DNA from: Baylisascaris procyonis | Lineage: Eukaryota > Nematoda > Chromadorea > Rhabditida > Ascarididae | Length of the DNA stretch: 64,000 nt | Assembly (NCBI GenBank): GCA_037389465.1 | Contig: JAZARR010000175.1 | Coordinates: 1,922,001 to 1,986,000 of the forward strand | Reading direction: 5' to 3' | Shown: positions 15,101 through 27,400 of the stretch, in pieces | How positions within the stretch are numbered: position 1 is the first letter of the stretch | Layout of the letters: each line of letters begins with the position of its first letter | Made by a program: the position numbers and the translations under genes | The notes under the pieces: generated by a model | Seen by the model: the letters and a program-made list of their open reading frames with translations, nothing else | What the model was told of the DNA's origin: nothing | Databases searched by the model: none

Positions 15101-15872
15101 CTGTGATTCGGAAGAACTTTTCGGAATTCAGGTTGTGCGGTCGACGATGCTGTAGCAGCACAACAACATGCACCACATGGAAGTAGACTTTTGAGTGCTC
15201 GAGAGCTACGTTCAGCTTTATGCCGAATGATGGGCGCCGGATTCGAGAAGGCTGGTCTGTAAAATTATTTGCTGATTACATTGAATATATTTTCTATTAT
15301 AAAACATAATTTAACTCATTGATTACATAAATAATAATGGTATAAACAACCAAATAGTTAACTAAGTTCCTCATCCAAGCTGCAACACTAAAAACGAAAA
15401 AAAGATATATATTAATGTCTCATAATAATATAGTAACATATCCCAAAGTTGGTAGATTTCTAACATATCTCAAAGTTAGTTGGTAGATTTCAATAAAATC
15501 AGCCCAATTGTTATAATGCATGCAATTGTTTCCCATTGAACACTATGAAATACAAAACGACAAAAAATACCATTTAACGATGACCAATTCTTTCGAAGTA
15601 TTTAAAATAAGCAAATGAATAGAAGTTATAAAAAATATACAAAATGAAAAAAAAATAAAAGTTATAAGTTATAAAAAATATACAAAATGAAAAAAAAATA
15701 AAAGTTATAAAAAATATACATATAATGAAAAAAAAAAGTAATAAGTGTAAAAGAAAGCGTTGCAGTGCAACCTTGATGGAGGAACCCATAGAGATGAAGT
15801 CCTTCGATGATGTGCCTTCACATTATTTGTTGGCGCATTCGCCAATCGAGATGACGCTTCACCACCCACCAT
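182..15872 (-). CDS. ATP10: ATP10-type P4-ATPase (phospholipid flippase), 3' end outside window
   Basis: Catalytic subunit of a P4-ATPase, which moves phospholipids from the outer to the cytosolic leaflet. Exons read 5'→3': 15772-15872, 15101-15256, 14383-14500, 14007-14141, 13709-13770, 12898-13002, 12155-12325, 11128-11249, 10619-10884, 9820-10017, 8895-9152, 7870-7972, 6825-7581, 6207-6447, 5733-5860, 5012-5150, 4327-4553, 3493-3792, 2236-2410, 1291-1416, 182-287. All junctions are GT–AG and in phase, giving 1331 residues before the window edge. Landmarks: [21 protein letters not shown] before TM1, actuator LDGES (about 242-245), M4 PISL (416-419), DKTGTLTEN with phospho-Asp 469, YEAESPDE (888), KGADS (961), LTGDK (1081-1084), GDGAND (1229-1234). 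The sequence [14 protein letters not shown] and HGHWCY...LYFFYKN place it with ATP10 (probably the C. elegans tat-3 group) rather than ATP8, ATP9 or ATP11. Exon 13 adds an unusual ~250-residue low-complexity insert. An in-frame stop lies 24 nt upstream of the chosen ATG. The last TMs are off the left edge. Confidence 0.96.
1551..1565. repeat. Homopolymer C15 tract in a flippase intron
   Basis: Fifteen consecutive C residues on the plus strand (G on the transcribed strand), inside the intron between exons 19 and 20 of the flippase gene. Long monoG/C tracts are rare in AT-rich DNA. Confidence 0.9.
2860..3125. repeat. Degenerate dispersed minisatellite in a flippase intron
   Basis: About five imperfect copies of a unit close to cattgaaatttttgctgatt, with starts near 2864, 2893, 2920, 2985 and 3059, interspersed with two copies of acgctatc. 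It lies in the intron between the exons ending at 3493 and starting at 2410 and has no coding potential I can see. Confidence 0.6.
9699..9759. repeat. Two-copy tandem repeat, 31-bp period
   Basis: The units at 9699-9729 and 9730-9759 share tgccatggaagtatctgtat; differences are confined to the left part of the unit. It lies in the flippase intron just after the exon carrying the DKTGT motif. Confidence 0.75.
12361..12441. repeat. AT-rich repeat of agtaatta units
   Basis: Repeated agtaattata/taattacagt words form a low-complexity block in the intron immediately upstream of the exon carrying the LDGES motif. Simple repeat only. Confidence 0.6.
15622..15740. repeat. Three-copy A-rich tandem repeat in flippase intron 1
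   Basis: Three imperfect copies of agttataaaaaatatacaa followed by aatg(A)9-10, with a 40-48 bp period. It sits directly downstream of exon 1 on the transcribed strand, about 30 nt past its donor site. Confidence 0.75.
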
Positions 15873-15932
15873 AACAAGCTGAGTTTGCTTGTGATCTCAC
15901 TTCTCAGATCCGATTCATCTCTTCGATTTTAC
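15873..15932 (-). promoter_or_regulatory. Probable 5' leader of the flippase gene with a splice acceptor and uORF
   Basis: A pyrimidine-rich 3' splice site (TTTCTTTGTATAG) ends at 15933 on the minus strand, 60 nt before the flippase ATG. It could join a 5' UTR exon or accept a spliced leader. The leader holds a four-codon uORF (ATG 15918-15916, stop TGA 15906-15904). The role is inferred from position only. Confidence 0.3.
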
Positions 15933-18900
15933 CTATACAAAGAAATTATTCTTAATAATATAAAATAACTCACCGACTAACATCAAACAATGAACGCGTT
16001 TGCATGCAAATGAGATGAAAAGATAACGCAAACATATGCATACGTTCGCATTTATTCACTTCAACCGTTCTTTATTTCTTCCCTCTCTATCCCTCCCCCC
16101 TCCTCCATTCAACTCTTTCAATCACGGTAAAAAGTTTTATAGAGAAAACTAAATTATATAAAAGTAGTAAAATAGTTGTTTTCACCGAATAGTCTCAATA
16201 AATATATAAGAAATATGGACGGAAATGGTGGGAAAATAAATTAAAAATAAGAAGGGAATTGAAAATGCTTTGAAAAAAAAAAAAGAAAACAACAAAATTA
16301 TTGCGAATTAAATCAAAACAATTCGAAATAAATAAAGATCAGCTGATAACAAGAGATATTGATAGAGTTGAAATAACGAAGAAGACAATGAATTTTGAGG
16401 ATGCAAAAAAAGAGGGAAAAGGAAGTTGATATACAAGAGATGATACGATTATATCATTGTATCATTAAAAAATATTAAATAAAACGATAAATAATATATG
16501 CAACAATAGATATACAACACTCATATTCGACGCATTCATTAAAAAAATATGTGGAAAATTACGTGAAATGTAAAATTAAACTTAAAGAACTTAAATTGAA
16601 GCACAAGCTAAACTTAAATAAAAGAATTTATTCAATAGATTCGCAAAGCATCGAAACATTAAGCCACTTTTATGCAACATTTCTACATATGTGTGAACTT
16701 ACAATAGTATCGGTCGGCTAATTTCCGGTTGTTGAAGCAAGTTTTTTTTTTCACACTTTTTTTGAGAATAGACAATTTCTACACTTAATTTTTATTTTTT
16801 ATATTTAAAGTAGTGCTCTTATAGAATCGCTGTCGCATATAGCCCATATATCTCTTTTAATATCATCAAATAATATATGTATGGCACTTCAAAATGTAGC
16901 TTTACGAAATTTCTTTACCTTATTGATGTGTATTAATGAAGAATATATCGCTAGAGCTATGAAAGGTCAAGGTTCACATTTCAATAAAAAAAATAATTCA
17001 AGAGTTCAAATTTATTTATTAGCGAATGGAAAAAAAAACGATGAAAAATAAACGAATAAAACATTATGCATAAATAAAAAAAAATTTGTAACCCGATTGC
17101 AATCGATACGATTTGTTATATTTCAAATGAGTTGATCAGTATATCCCCTTATCGACGATATGGAAGGCTTTACTATGCTTATTACATCCTTCAACATAAA
17201 TCAGTGATAAATTCAGGTGTTGGTATTGAAAAAAAATTCAACTGTATCAAAATTAAAGGTAGTAATAAAAGTAACACCGTTTTTGGATGGAATGCGATCA
17301 AAGATAATAAATGAAAATTGTAATGATCATATGCAAGATTGGAGAAAAAATAGAAGAACTAAATGCGCATAATAAAGTTATATGATTTTCAAATAAGGCG
17401 CAATGTTGCAAATCATCTAAATTTTCAAATAATCCCCAATGCGGCATCCTTTCGGAGCTTATCTCAATTAAATGATCTATTTTATCGTCTCAAATAAAAT
17501 GGGAATTTTTTTAATGTCTTTTCATTTATCAACGTATTTTCAAAAATCAGATAACGTTAAAACGCTAATGAATGTCGAAACGTGAATGAGAAAAAGATTT
17601 TTATTATCGGACATTTCCGCCGTGCGCTTGATAATTTTCTGATAACTTGCTCTCCAGTCTATACTACATATAGCAGTGGTATTTAATTAAAGGAAAATCG
17701 CGTCAATAGAAAGAAATGCAATACATGCTAAATGTGAGCTTTTACTCTCCCCTTTTCCTCTCTAGTACAGGCATATCTTGGAATGTACCAGCTCCATACA
17801 AGCCCTCTTTTCTCCTCGGCCTTTAGAAAAAAACCCTTACAAACCCTAGGGCTTTTGAAACAGAGGATACTGCATGTGCTCATGCAAACAATTGAAGAAC
17901 CAACAGATTTGTTGGCGCCGATAAAAATTTGCAGCTACATGGCATTAGAATTTTGCTGCTTCGAATCGGTCAAATCGTGTCGCGTTTGTAGCCAGCTTAC
18001 GATGGAATATGGCCAAAGATCTGGCCATAATCGCTTTTACACATATTCACCGAAAAAAAAAACTCTAATTAACGAAAAGCTACCAACTGGAACACCGCCA
18101 ACACAAAAATTAATTTCAGTTCACTTTATTATTATAAATTAGCATAGCCCACTCATAATGCATTCAAGCACTATGACTTGACAACGTTAGGTTTTCTCAT
18201 TATTTCGTCTCAATTTTCGGGAGCAGCGGGCAGAAAAAATACCACAACCATACCCAATCACTAATAACTATCTGGAATTTGGCGTTTTTATGCAAATTTT
18301 ACGCTTTACGAATCATTTTGTATCGAAATTATCAGAAATTACTACCAATATGTTCGAGTAATTTACATATTGGCGTTTAGAAAAATGAGTAATATGTATC
18401 TGAATGAAACGCCTTTTTAGCAAATATTTTATATACCCATATAAGATGATAATTCGAAAAAATACAAACACCATGGCAATGGAGGAACTATTAGACTTAT
18501 TCGATATTGATCTTGTAATTATGCAGACTCGGCGATATCATAACAGTCGACTAGGCTCGATTAAGTTGAATAATTTAAAACTTATCATTATTGCTTTAAC
18601 AAAAATAATTTTTAACAATAAAATTTAGACTCATTCGCCTTGCCAACTTGGAGGAATTAAATGTTCACCTCGGAGAGTCCTATCGTTACAACTAACAACG
18701 AGCAATGATTTTTCTTTTTCTTTTTTCACTAAAAATTAGCACATTTTCAACGCTATTCGAATTTATCACCGATGTTTTAATGTTCTAGGACGACTAACCC
18801 CCTCCCCCCCTCCCCGCTGCTCCTTTCCTTCTATAATAATTACAAAATGCAGTTCATATTATAATTAACTTAAACCAAATCTCATTAGTAATAAACGGTG

Positions 18901-20190
18901 TTATTCATGTTAGAAATTGTTCACTTGATTCAATTCATCTTCTAAAATAAACGCTGGCATTCATTACCGGATGGCACAGATGGGAATGCAAAGTTTCAAA
19001 AAAAAAAAAAAAACTTGAAAATCACCTTGCGATTGAGTTTCTATCTCGGATATGCAACATCGTTGTCGATCATTGATCGCACCAATCATAAGGGTGCATA
19101 ATTCGTGATGTATCGGAATATCACTAAAGTGGAAAATGTATTTTTTAATGGAGATAATGGATTTAATGGAGATAATTTAATGGAGATATTAGTGCATGGT
19201 GTTCATACTTAAAGAGTATAATCTACAGCTCTTTCTTTAGCTTCCACAACCTCATAATTCAAGTAATTCAGGTATAGCATCCCTCTCAACATCACCACAT
19301 AAAATAGATTATTTTCGGACCTCTTATCACGTTCCCCTGCTTCCCCCTTTTCCCCGCCCCAATAAAAAACAACCAGTACCATCGTCGATCGAATCGACAA
19401 CCTGATTGTACGATAAGGAGATATTCAGTGAGAAAAAACGCGACCTTCTATAGAAACAACGAGGTAATATGTATCGGCTGGAATGTTCATCGTTGTTCTG
19501 CATTGCTAAAAATCAAATATGCGGTGAATATAAGGTTATAAATGCATTCTTTTCGAAAATCTTATCCCAACCTGTCTCGTCTCACAGTGAAAGGTTCCTA
19601 GTCTCTCAAATAAATCCTTAAGAAGATCGCAAAAAGTGAGTCTCTATCATTACTGCTGCATCGTCACATTTTTCAATGGTGGAACATTCCCTTTCTACGC
19701 AAGAAATCATGGATCAATTGGTATCATACTCTGAGATGAATCCTTCTAGCTATTAAAAAGTTCAGGTATGCATCTAATAAAGCTTTATGCGAGTTTGAAA
19801 ATGCTCATAAAAATCGACGAATCATTAACGAATATCATCATAAAATATTGTAAATATCTCAAACAAATTAACGAGTCCGAAGATAATCTCGACTTCAACG
19901 AGCAATCATTTATCAATACAAAAATATTTTAATATTAAATTGCACAAAAAAAACTAAAATTTCCATAAATGACGTCATTTTATTATAATAGAAACCAGCG
20001 AATACTAAATGGATTTTCCAAATCAACCGAATATTAGTTGGAAAAATTTGCCTCTAAAGCGGTAGAATTTCACCAAAAATTTTCCATCTTGGTGATCTTC
20101 TGCTACTTCATTCGTTCGGGATATCGAAGAGGTGTGCGTAATTTTTTTTTTACGAATTTTTATTTTTATTTTTTTAATTTTTTTTTCAAT
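15933..20190. other. Divergent intergenic region between flippase and PRKRIP1 genes
   Basis: About 4.3 kb separates two genes transcribed outwards, so both promoters should lie here. I see no recognisable exon. It contains AT-rich and pyrimidine-rich tracts (for example 18789-18816) and a short ttaatggagataa repeat near 19149-19188. An open plus-strand frame at 17783-18142 (119 codons) has no recognisable domain and I do not call it a gene. Confidence 0.6.
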
Positions 20191-20195
20191 TTCAG
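20180..20195 (+). promoter_or_regulatory. Probable spliced-leader acceptor upstream of PRKRIP1 homologue
   Basis: A long T-rich tract ends in TTTCAATTTCAG with AG at 20194-20195, 29 nt before the ATG at 20225. No matching donor exon is visible nearby, so this fits an outron ended by a trans-splice acceptor. A 5' UTR intron is the alternative. Confidence 0.45.
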
Positions 20196-20224
20196 GTTTT
20201 GAAGTCAGAAGAGATTTATAGGAA

Positions 20225-22483
20225 ATGCCACGTGAAGATAAAGAACAAGAAGAAGAGCAAAGAGCACGTACCGCATATGATCTTATTCGTATGCGTCTAG
20301 ATCGTCTTGAAAAAAATATCGTATGTTTGTTTCTTCTTGAATTCATTAATTTCTCCACATTATATCGTATAAGCAATAATAAAAGCCCTAGGGGATTATT
20401 GCATCTATCTTTTAAATGTAACGATCTTTTTCGAGTTTATATTACCCTACTTAAATAAAACTTCAGGGAAATATCGAAAGAAAGCGTTATTATTCATAGA
20501 ATATGAAATTGATGCAATTTTTCTGTTATTAACACTTGCCAGTATCGAATAGAAACAGAGGAGGAAGTAGGAAGGTAGATATCTTTCAAGAAAATTAGAT
20601 ATCAGTTTTAAATAATTTAATGCAATTCTCTTGGTCACGCACTTTTCAATGCTTTTGAGGGGTTTTTCACATTTGAAAGGTCGCATTTCGATTAAGAAAA
20701 AAGTGGTTTTTAGCGAGGCATAAATGAGTGAAAAGCGGCCAAATAGGTGTTTATCACTTAGGTCTGTGACATGCTGAATGAGAGGAGGGAAGATCACTTT
20801 TGTCACTTTAGTCACTTTTTTGAGTCACTTTTTGAGTACATCTCATTTCTTTTTAGTCTTTCAAACATTTTCCGTTTATGTCTTTTTTTTCTTTATTGAA
20901 AATTTTTGATTTTTTCGTCATTTTAGTTAGCTGTTATATATTTGTTTTGATTTTAGACAACATAAACTTTACCGATATTTGAAGATTTTTTTAGAGATAA
21001 GATAAAATGAAGCAATAATTAATATTTTCATCAATGAGGTTAATAAAAAAGGTCATGACCCCGCAGTTTTTTTTTGTTACATCTTGAGTTTAAGAGTTGA
21101 ATTTTATTAAGAAAGTTGGCAATGATATAATCAGCGTTACAGGAGAAGCCGGTATCGATCCCTCAAAGACGAGATACACGTAAGCCTCGTCCACCACCTG
21201 ATTTTGTACGCAATGTTGTTGGTTCATCGGCTGCGGCTGGAAGTGCCGAATTTCATATTTTTAGAAACAATCGAAAAAGAGAAATGGACAGGTGCATACT
21301 CTTGTCTACCATAATAATTTGATTATTACCCCCTTCCCCGCCTCTCTCTTTCTTCGTTTTCATTCTATCAATTTCATGCATATATGGGTTATTCCTAGAA
21401 TTCAAGCTAGTACCACATCTGATTGCACTTTTTTTTCAACTTAAAGGGAGTTTTTTTTTTTTGGGGGGGGGGATTATGGTTTCAAGCAGCATTCTACTCA
21501 TCACCTCGATTTTCGTCGTTGATTTAGCTTCACCCTTTAGCAAATATCGTCTTAAATCTAAGTGTGAAATTGAAGATCTCATTTTTGTCAATTTCCCTCT
21601 TTATAGGATGGTTCACGTTTTCATAAAGTTTCTGCAGAGAGATGGCGAATTGATTAATCTTTAAAATTTCTTTCGAAAATGAAGAGTTATAATTAAGGGA
21701 GATCAATTTTTAGCATTTTTTTCCTCATTCGATGAATCTTAATCGAAAACTATTTTAATGTTTTTAAAGTGGGCGATATTTGAAATGATAAGATGTTTCC
21801 AGGCTATTTGAAATGTTATTTTCAGGCTTGATTATATGAATCAAAAAGCACAACAAGAGGAACTTGATGCAGAATATGAGGCAAAACGTGAAAAACAAAT
21901 AAAATTAGAAGAAGAGAGAACTGCAAAAAAGCGCTCCAAAAGGTTAGTGCACATATTATCGGTTTTTTGTCTTTTTTTTTCGAGATTTACCTAAAAATCA
22001 CCTGAGCTAATATTGATTACATAAAATGTGCACTTGATAAAATCCATTAGTAAATTTTGTTTTGTATTTAATTTAATTATATTTAATATTACTTAATATT
22101 TATTATACTTAATATTATTTAAACACTGTGAATTTTTTTAAAGGCAGAGATATAAAGAAAAATTAAAACAACGTAAGAGGAAGAACATAACGAAGGAGGA
22201 AGAGGATGACGATAGCGATGAAGCAGCATCAAGTGGTGAACATACCGACGATGATGCTGTTTCACTTACGGATCCCACCCTCAAGACGGAAATGCAAAAC
22301 GATGAAAGCATACCTTTGCCGACCGAAAGGGATGACAATAAAACGACCTCCGTTAATGGTGGCAAAGAAGATATTGCTGGTAAAGAAAATGTGACAGAGG
22401 ATTGTTGCAACGGTGATCGACTGTTGAGTAGTGTTGAGTCTGGGGATATTCCGAACAGTAGAGATCAGAAAATTGACACTTAG
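20225..22483 (+). CDS. PRKRIP1: PRKRIP1 homologue (DUF1168), spliceosome-associated nuclear protein
   Basis: Four exons: 20225-20320, 21143-21291, 21826-21942, 22144-22483. All junctions keep phase and give 233 residues with a TAG stop. The conserved core is KPRPPPDFVRNVVGSSAAAG, then a FHIFR…REMDRLDYMNQKA segment, a long basic/acidic helix (LDAEYEAKREKQIKLEEER) and a lysine/arginine-rich nuclear-localisation-like stretch (KKRSKRQRYKEKLKQRKRK). This matches human PRKRIP1 in motif order; that protein binds the PKR kinase and is found in step-2 catalytic spliceosomes, so a nuclear role in splicing is expected. The tail after residue ~140 is acidic and Ser/Asp/Glu-rich, longer than in the human protein and probably disordered. 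The ATG follows an acceptor by 29 nt and starts a sequence aligning with the family N-terminus. Confidence 0.94.
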
Positions 22484-22850
22484 TTCACTCTTATTTCGTT
22501 TTATTATGTGATATACAATATTTTTATGTATATTTTTTAACTGGTCTTAAAGATGAAAGATGCTAAGCGTTAAGTAATTTTATTAATTTTATTGTGACGA
22601 CATTGATCCTCACAAAAACCAAATTATTTTTTAGTTTCTTATGTAACAGTTCTTCATAAAATTCAATGAATTATTTTGTTATTATAAGGCAGATGTTTGG
22701 TTGAAATTGTGAGTCTTTATTAATGCTTTTAAATTTTATAAATATTTCCATACAAAATTGTATTGTTTAAAAATGCACTCAATTGTTTCAAATTACCTTT
22801 TCTGTTTTAGTGTCTCTGAAGATTATTGACAGATGAATCCTTTAATGTGG

Positions 22851-22856
22851 AATAAA
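22851..22856 (+). terminator. Candidate AATAAA poly(A) signal for PRKRIP1 homologue
   Basis: AATAAA 368 nt after the stop codon in AT-rich sequence. It is the clearest hexamer I saw downstream; chance occurrence is quite possible at this base composition. Confidence 0.35.
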
Positions 22857-23711
22857 TATTGAAAATAATCCGTCATTTAACTAATGCAACGTTAACATCG
22901 TGTTCATACTATCAGTAGTAATTTTAAAATATTTTATTCATTATGCGATAGTGAAGAGATGCTGCTGATCGACGGGAAAGCCGACCCGATATGTGCATAT
23001 TCGCAGATATAGTCACGCACATAGGTCATTACTACCATAACCTCAATGAGGCGTTAAGACAATCATTTGTCATTTCTATAGGTTTTCGGGATTTCCTTAT
23101 ATCTCACTTGGGATATAAGTTGTGGCTACAGAAGAGAGATTTAATACAAAGGTAAGCGCGAATATTCCTACGGTAACGCCTGTTTACATGTAGGTTGGTC
23201 TCTAGGGTGTGGGTATGCTTTACAATGAGAATACTGACGACTATTAAAATGTATTTTCATATATAAGTAGTAGGGAATTGACAAGAAATAAATACTGGCG
23301 ATCCACAAGTATCTCGATGGGAAATGAAATCTTTCATAAGTCATTTACTATAGCTGAAGGGGGATGTTAAATGCCTCGTTAAGTTGGATTCGGGAGTTCA
23401 TTGATTTTCTCGATTTTTCGAAACATGCTAAATTACTGCGTCGTATTAAAATAGAGGTTATCTCTACCGTCTGCGCATATGCTGCTTATTGCAGAAAAAT
23501 ACTGGATTATGCTCTGAAAAATGTTGTTTAATTTTTGTTTATTGTTGAAATATTATGCAGATTATATTTTCGCGTCTAATCAATTGCTGATTTATTAAAG
23601 GGAGTCATTGCACAATTTGTTTGATTAACTAACTGGTTGTATTTATATTCGACTTTTAAAGCTTTACGAAAGCTATCTTCATTCCATTTTACTGAACGGT
23701 ATATAATTGCG

Positions 23712-23715
<4 letters not shown>

Positions 23716-23793
<78 letters not shown>
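23716..23793. repeat. (TA)n microsatellite, about 78 bp
   Basis: Uninterrupted TA dinucleotides upstream of ABHD16A exon 1. The length in the assembly may not equal the true length. Confidence 0.95.
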
Positions 23794-23798
<5 letters not shown>

Positions 23799-23939
23799 TT
23801 TTTTATCGTAAGGGAATTAGTCATTTTTATGCGTTTTTTAAATGAAAAATTTCCAAAAAAAACGCATAGCGATTTTTACGTATGCGTGTCTTATCTCTTG
23901 TTTTACATTTCTTCTTTAATGTTTTATAATGAATTGAGT

Positions 23940-23949
23940 ATATTTGTAG
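23940..23949 (+). promoter_or_regulatory. Probable spliced-leader acceptor of ABHD16A homologue
   Basis: ATATTTGTAG ends 4 nt before the ATG at 23954. A 4-nt leader is typical of nematode trans-spliced messages, while a cis 5' UTR intron would need an unseen upstream exon. Confidence 0.45.
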
Positions 23950-23953
23950 CGAA

Positions 23954-24350
23954 ATGACGGGTTTATCACGCTTTCTATGGAATTTCTTGATGGGGCCACG
24001 AATTTATTCAATTTATTCGGCACCACAACCAATGTATCCATGCAATTCATTCGAATCACTTGGCGATTTCATGTTATCCTTTCTTAAGGGTACTGCAAAT
24101 ATTTGTCTCGCCGTATCGCCTGTCCTTTTGCTTGTGAGTTGTTTTTGCACTATTTAATTGTATTTTTGGGCCAACTAGTCCACAAAAAGATCTAACAATG
24201 AGGCGAATTGAAAACAAAATGGATAGAGGGGAGGTCCATGTCAGAAACCTGCATAAACTCTTACATTTGAATTTTTAAATCCATTAAAGGTGTTCGTCAT
24301 GCTTTAGTTTTACGGCACTCCCTCCGTCTTGTCTTATTCGTTTTATATCT

Positions 24351-24442
<92 letters not shown>

Positions 24443-27400
24443 TATAAAATCACACAATTTTATAGGTCGCATTTAATAGATCATTATTGACTACACCTAA
24501 TATAGTAAATTTCGCAAAATTCGTAACGGTTTATTATATTGTTGCGATTGGAGTACGAGCATTGGGACGCATAAATAATCCAGAATATAGAAAATTTGTG
24601 CAAGTATTATTACGTGCCAATGAAGAGGGAACAACTGATGCACGACTACGTGCACAACTTGCCGATTATGATTATGAGGTTTAATTTTTTTTTTTTTAAA
24701 TTTTTAAATTTGCATATTGAGAGAAGAAACTAGGCCTTGAAAATTTACATATTGTCGACCGTATATCTAGTGTAATAGTAGATAATATCGGCACTACTCA
24801 ACATAAATTATATCATCAACTGATAATTTGTTGATTATTTAAATTCATTTAGAAAACAAATCATTTTATTCTTTTTATTTGTCTTACTCATGGTACCCCA
24901 CATATCACCACATATATATATCCTCAGTACATATAAGTAAGTTATATATCTTTAGAGTGGTGCAGTATTTTATGTAACTATTAAGTGTGATAGTCTTTAT
25001 GTTTGATTTCTTATCACCAATAGTAATTTCAGATTTTTGCCGCTCCATTAGATTTTAAAGCTCATAAGTTGGAACGTCGAATGATTAATCCATCTGCGGA
25101 GGATTTACCTCCAGATGCGGGTCCGATGTTGAGACCGATTCGTAGTGTTCTCGCCTATATTTTTGTGCATACATTTGGGAGACGTTTAGTCTATCCAGGT
25201 GGCGTTGCGCTTTTCAATATGATTGTCGCTAATTATGTGATCGATGCGCGAAGAAAATTGATTGTTGAAAAGGTTTATTTAATTTTATTGTTGCTAATTT
25301 ATTGATTTTTATAATTTTATTACCTGTGAGGTTTTAACCTTCCCGCTCGCTTTAGGTCAACATAAATTGTGCACCGTTTTATTGCGGAAAAAAAAGGAAT
25401 GATTTGCAAAACGTTCATAAATGCAAATTGCATATTTGAGGATTTCTATTTTTCTTTTCTTCTACTTTATACTATACACTCGTTAAGCTTCATCTTCTTG
25501 TTTTGCATTTATTAGGAAATAATTAAATCTATTTTTTACTTTGAAGATTGTTGATTTATGCAAGCGTTGCATACTAGAATGTAAACATTCGAAATACTGT
25601 TGTCTAATGAAAAGACGAGTAGAAGAAAACCTGTTGGGACGTTAATTTTCTAGTCTGCACAAAATTCAGAGAAGAAGACATACGGCCCGAAAATTTGCAT
25701 ATTGTTGATCACATAGGTATCTAGGTTAATAGTGGGCACTATGAACACTATTCAGTTCAATTGTGTCAGTTTGTAATCCATAAAGAGACGAATGAAAGAA
25801 TATCAGTTGTCGAATGAGAGTGTTGCTTGATGAGCTGATCGTTTGAATTTCCGTATGAACAGATTTCTTTCGGTGGGAATAGTATTGATGAAATGTTTGC
25901 ATGGTGGAACACCGTAAATGATGAACAATTTAAAGGGTGGGCAACGTGCAGTTATATTGACTCAAGACGGTAACCTCATCGATACGATGTTTGTGGATCG
26001 TCGCGGAAAAGAGGATTGTGGAAATACACTCGTTGTAACTTGTGAAGGGAACGCTGGATATTATGAAACAGGCATTATGGTCACTCCACTCGCGTTAGGA
26101 TATTCGGTATTGGGATGGAATCATCCTGGTAGGTTGTCGAGCACATTGGATCTGTTATTATCCTCAAGAGCGGATTTTATTCTGAGGCTATTTTACTGGG
26201 ATGGAAGAGAGATTTTGTCGTAGAGATTTGTTGGGAGCGTTGCTTGGTAAGTAGACGGTTAGAATTTCGATGTTACTTGGGATTCCAATTAGGAATGGGA
26301 ATAGAATGTGGCAGGAGATCGAGGGGGAAGAGATGCCTATCCGTAGTGAGAGGGATTCGATAGTAATAAATTTTCAAAGCAGTTAAAAATTTGAAAACGC
26401 TGCTATCTGCCGCATTAAAAAAGTATAGCTGGAAACTCTAATGAAACTTAAAACTCATTTTCTATACCAACTTAAAACAGGGAGATCTAACAAATTTTTC
26501 CTTCCCACCAAGCATGATGAAAGATGTTGCATTTTTAATTTTTAAATTTGTTTGCAGGCTTCATTTGTTGCCAACTTTTCCTTTCTTAGATCCAGCTTGT
26601 TACATTAGGCTCTTCTTGGAGCTGGTTTTTGTAATTTAGCTGAAATAAAGGCTACAGGCTAAATTGCAAGAGAGCCGGCAAGTTGTAGTAGCAGTAAGAT
26701 TATAGCTCTTTATTTTATGATGTTGTTGTTGTAAATTAACTTTTTCAAGACTATTTCAAGTATGCCAGTTCGAGAAATTTGGGATTGATGAATTGAGTTT
26801 TACTGATTCTGAAAAGACCAAAATTGTTTGTTACAAGAATAGCATCAAATGGTATTGGGAATTATTTAGAGAGAGATTCTAAGAATAAAATTGAAGGTTT
26901 CGCTGAGAGTAGCGGTCAACCGTTGCCATCACAGATTCTTAATGCAATCGATGCAGTAATGCAATATGCAATTGAGAGGCTTGGATTTCGTGAAGATGAT
27001 ATTATCATCTATGCATGGTCAATTGGTGGCTTCCCGGGTACTTGGGCTGCTGCAAATTACCCAGATATAAAGGTATCAATGAGTTCTTCTCATGATGCAA
27101 TGAGACCGATGCTTGTTATGGTCATCCTGCTGCTGGGTTAGAATTCTTAGTCTTCGTTGTAATATTTCGTTCGTGCAAAACTATATTTTCGGCTTTAGAT
27201 ACCATTTCAAAGCCGTGATAGAGTTCACTATCTATCGTAGTTTTTCTTCTCTGAGAGAGCTAGAAGGGATAAGCCGAGGGTGATCTCATCTTATTGTGGC
27301 AATCATTGAGTCTTCAAATTCAAAGGTGTTCATGGCTACTGTGACCTATGACCTCTTGTGCTGTGAGCTGGTATGACCTCTTAATGACCATTGTTTATGT

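Larger units (their letters stand above)
22484..23939. other. Intergenic region between PRKRIP1 and ABHD16A homologues
   Basis: About 1.5 kb between two same-strand genes, longer than typical nematode operon spacing (roughly 100-400 bp), so operonic linkage is possible but not favoured. It holds the PRKRIP1 3' UTR and a long TA array. No exon recognised. Confidence 0.6.

Noticed and set aside
17783..18142. 119-codon plus-strand ORF between the flippase and PRKRIP1 genes
   Set aside because: No recognisable domain or orthologue-like motif; composition and splice-site context do not favour coding.
23576..23957. Open frames encoding poly(Ile-Tyr) on both strands
   Set aside because: Artefact of the TA microsatellite.
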